A stretch of 33,188 nucleotides of DNA from Actinomycetes bacterium (GTDB taxonomy: Bacteria; Actinomycetota; Acidimicrobiia; Acidimicrobiales; Bog-793), in assembly GCA_021796545.1 (NCBI GenBank), contig JAKABX010000010.1, positions 1 through 33,188 on the forward strand, written 5' to 3'. This document shows, piece after piece, positions 33,095 to 33,188 of this stretch. The position numbers were made by a program, and so were the translations under genes. Position 1 is the stretch's first letter. Each line of letters starts with the position of its first letter. A model generated the notes under the pieces. The model saw nothing but the letters and a program-made list of their open reading frames with translations. It did not search any database and was not told where the DNA came from.

Positions 33095-33188
33095 TCAGCG
33101 CGCGCCGACCTCCCCATGACGACGCGCGGCGGCCGCGATGACGGCGAGCGCGCGCTCGTCCGCCCCGCGGGAGTCCGCCACGCTCGGG
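33095..33188 (-). CDS. C-terminal end of an unidentified protein (partial)
   Basis: A minus-strand frame enters from the right edge and stops at TGA 33095-33097. Its last residues include ADERALAVIAAAARRHGEVGAR, an amphipathic helix such as often ends a protein. It is too short to identify; codon bias is consistent with coding but not proof. Confidence 0.35.
   Translation of the reverse strand, partial: PSVADSRGADERALAVIAAAARRHGEVGAR

Overview
The window is very GC-rich DNA (roughly 70% or more by eye, with strongly G/C-biased third codon positions) from an actinobacterium. Three things support this: the rpsF-ssb-rpsR-rplI-dnaB block, inositol-3-phosphate synthase beside a PadR regulator and a DUF5318 zinc-ribbon protein, and a gamma-butyrolactone-receptor-like TetR protein. 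The arrangement recalls the oriC-proximal region of mycobacteria (ino1, padR, DUF5318, ponA1, rpsF, ssb, rpsR, rplI, dnaB), shown here in reverse orientation. A deep-branching class such as Acidimicrobiia is possible, but the sequence alone does not prove the class.

Layout. 1-4763: an orphan DNA methyltransferase (cut by the window edge), an EamA-type transporter, a hemerythrin-like protein, an FMN-binding split-barrel protein and an unlinked MsmX/UgpC-type ABC ATPase. 4779-7786: thiamine biosynthesis, with thiO-thiS-thiG on the minus strand behind a TPP riboswitch and thiE divergent. 7807-8880: a PH-like protein and a histidine phosphatase. 8884-12714: an OmpR-type two-component system, a MarR regulator and a TetR regulator of the ScbR/ArpA type with an ARE-like operator upstream. 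13023-17457 (minus strand): rpsF-ssb-rpsR-rplI, a strong hairpin, dnaB, and a secreted protein with two retropepsin-like lobes. 17833-20813: a secreted helical protein followed by an MprAB-like two-component system. 21174-26088: an amino-sugar operon (nanE, nagR-like GntR gene, ROK kinase, SIS-type deaminase, nagA) behind a TTGACA promoter and a near-perfect DasR/NagR operator. 26098-28403: DUF5318, then padR-ino1. 28476-29888: CCA-adding enzyme. 30597-32814: a DHA2 drug exporter and its divergent TetR repressor, with an operator lying inside the exporter promoter.

The amino-sugar operon is the most unusual part. Its enzymes would take ManNAc or GlcNAc through phosphorylation, epimerisation, deacetylation and deamination to fructose 6-phosphate. 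It sits where mycobacteria keep ponA1. Its NagA carries Ala where the family has the catalytic Asp, and its ROK kinase has His in place of the third zinc-ligand Cys. No transporter or hexosaminidase is visible nearby. Other points worth a second look are the ARE-like site with the ScbR-type receptor, the fused double retropepsin and the long tail on ribosomal protein S18. No CRISPR array, rRNA, tRNA, insertion sequence or phage gene was recognised.
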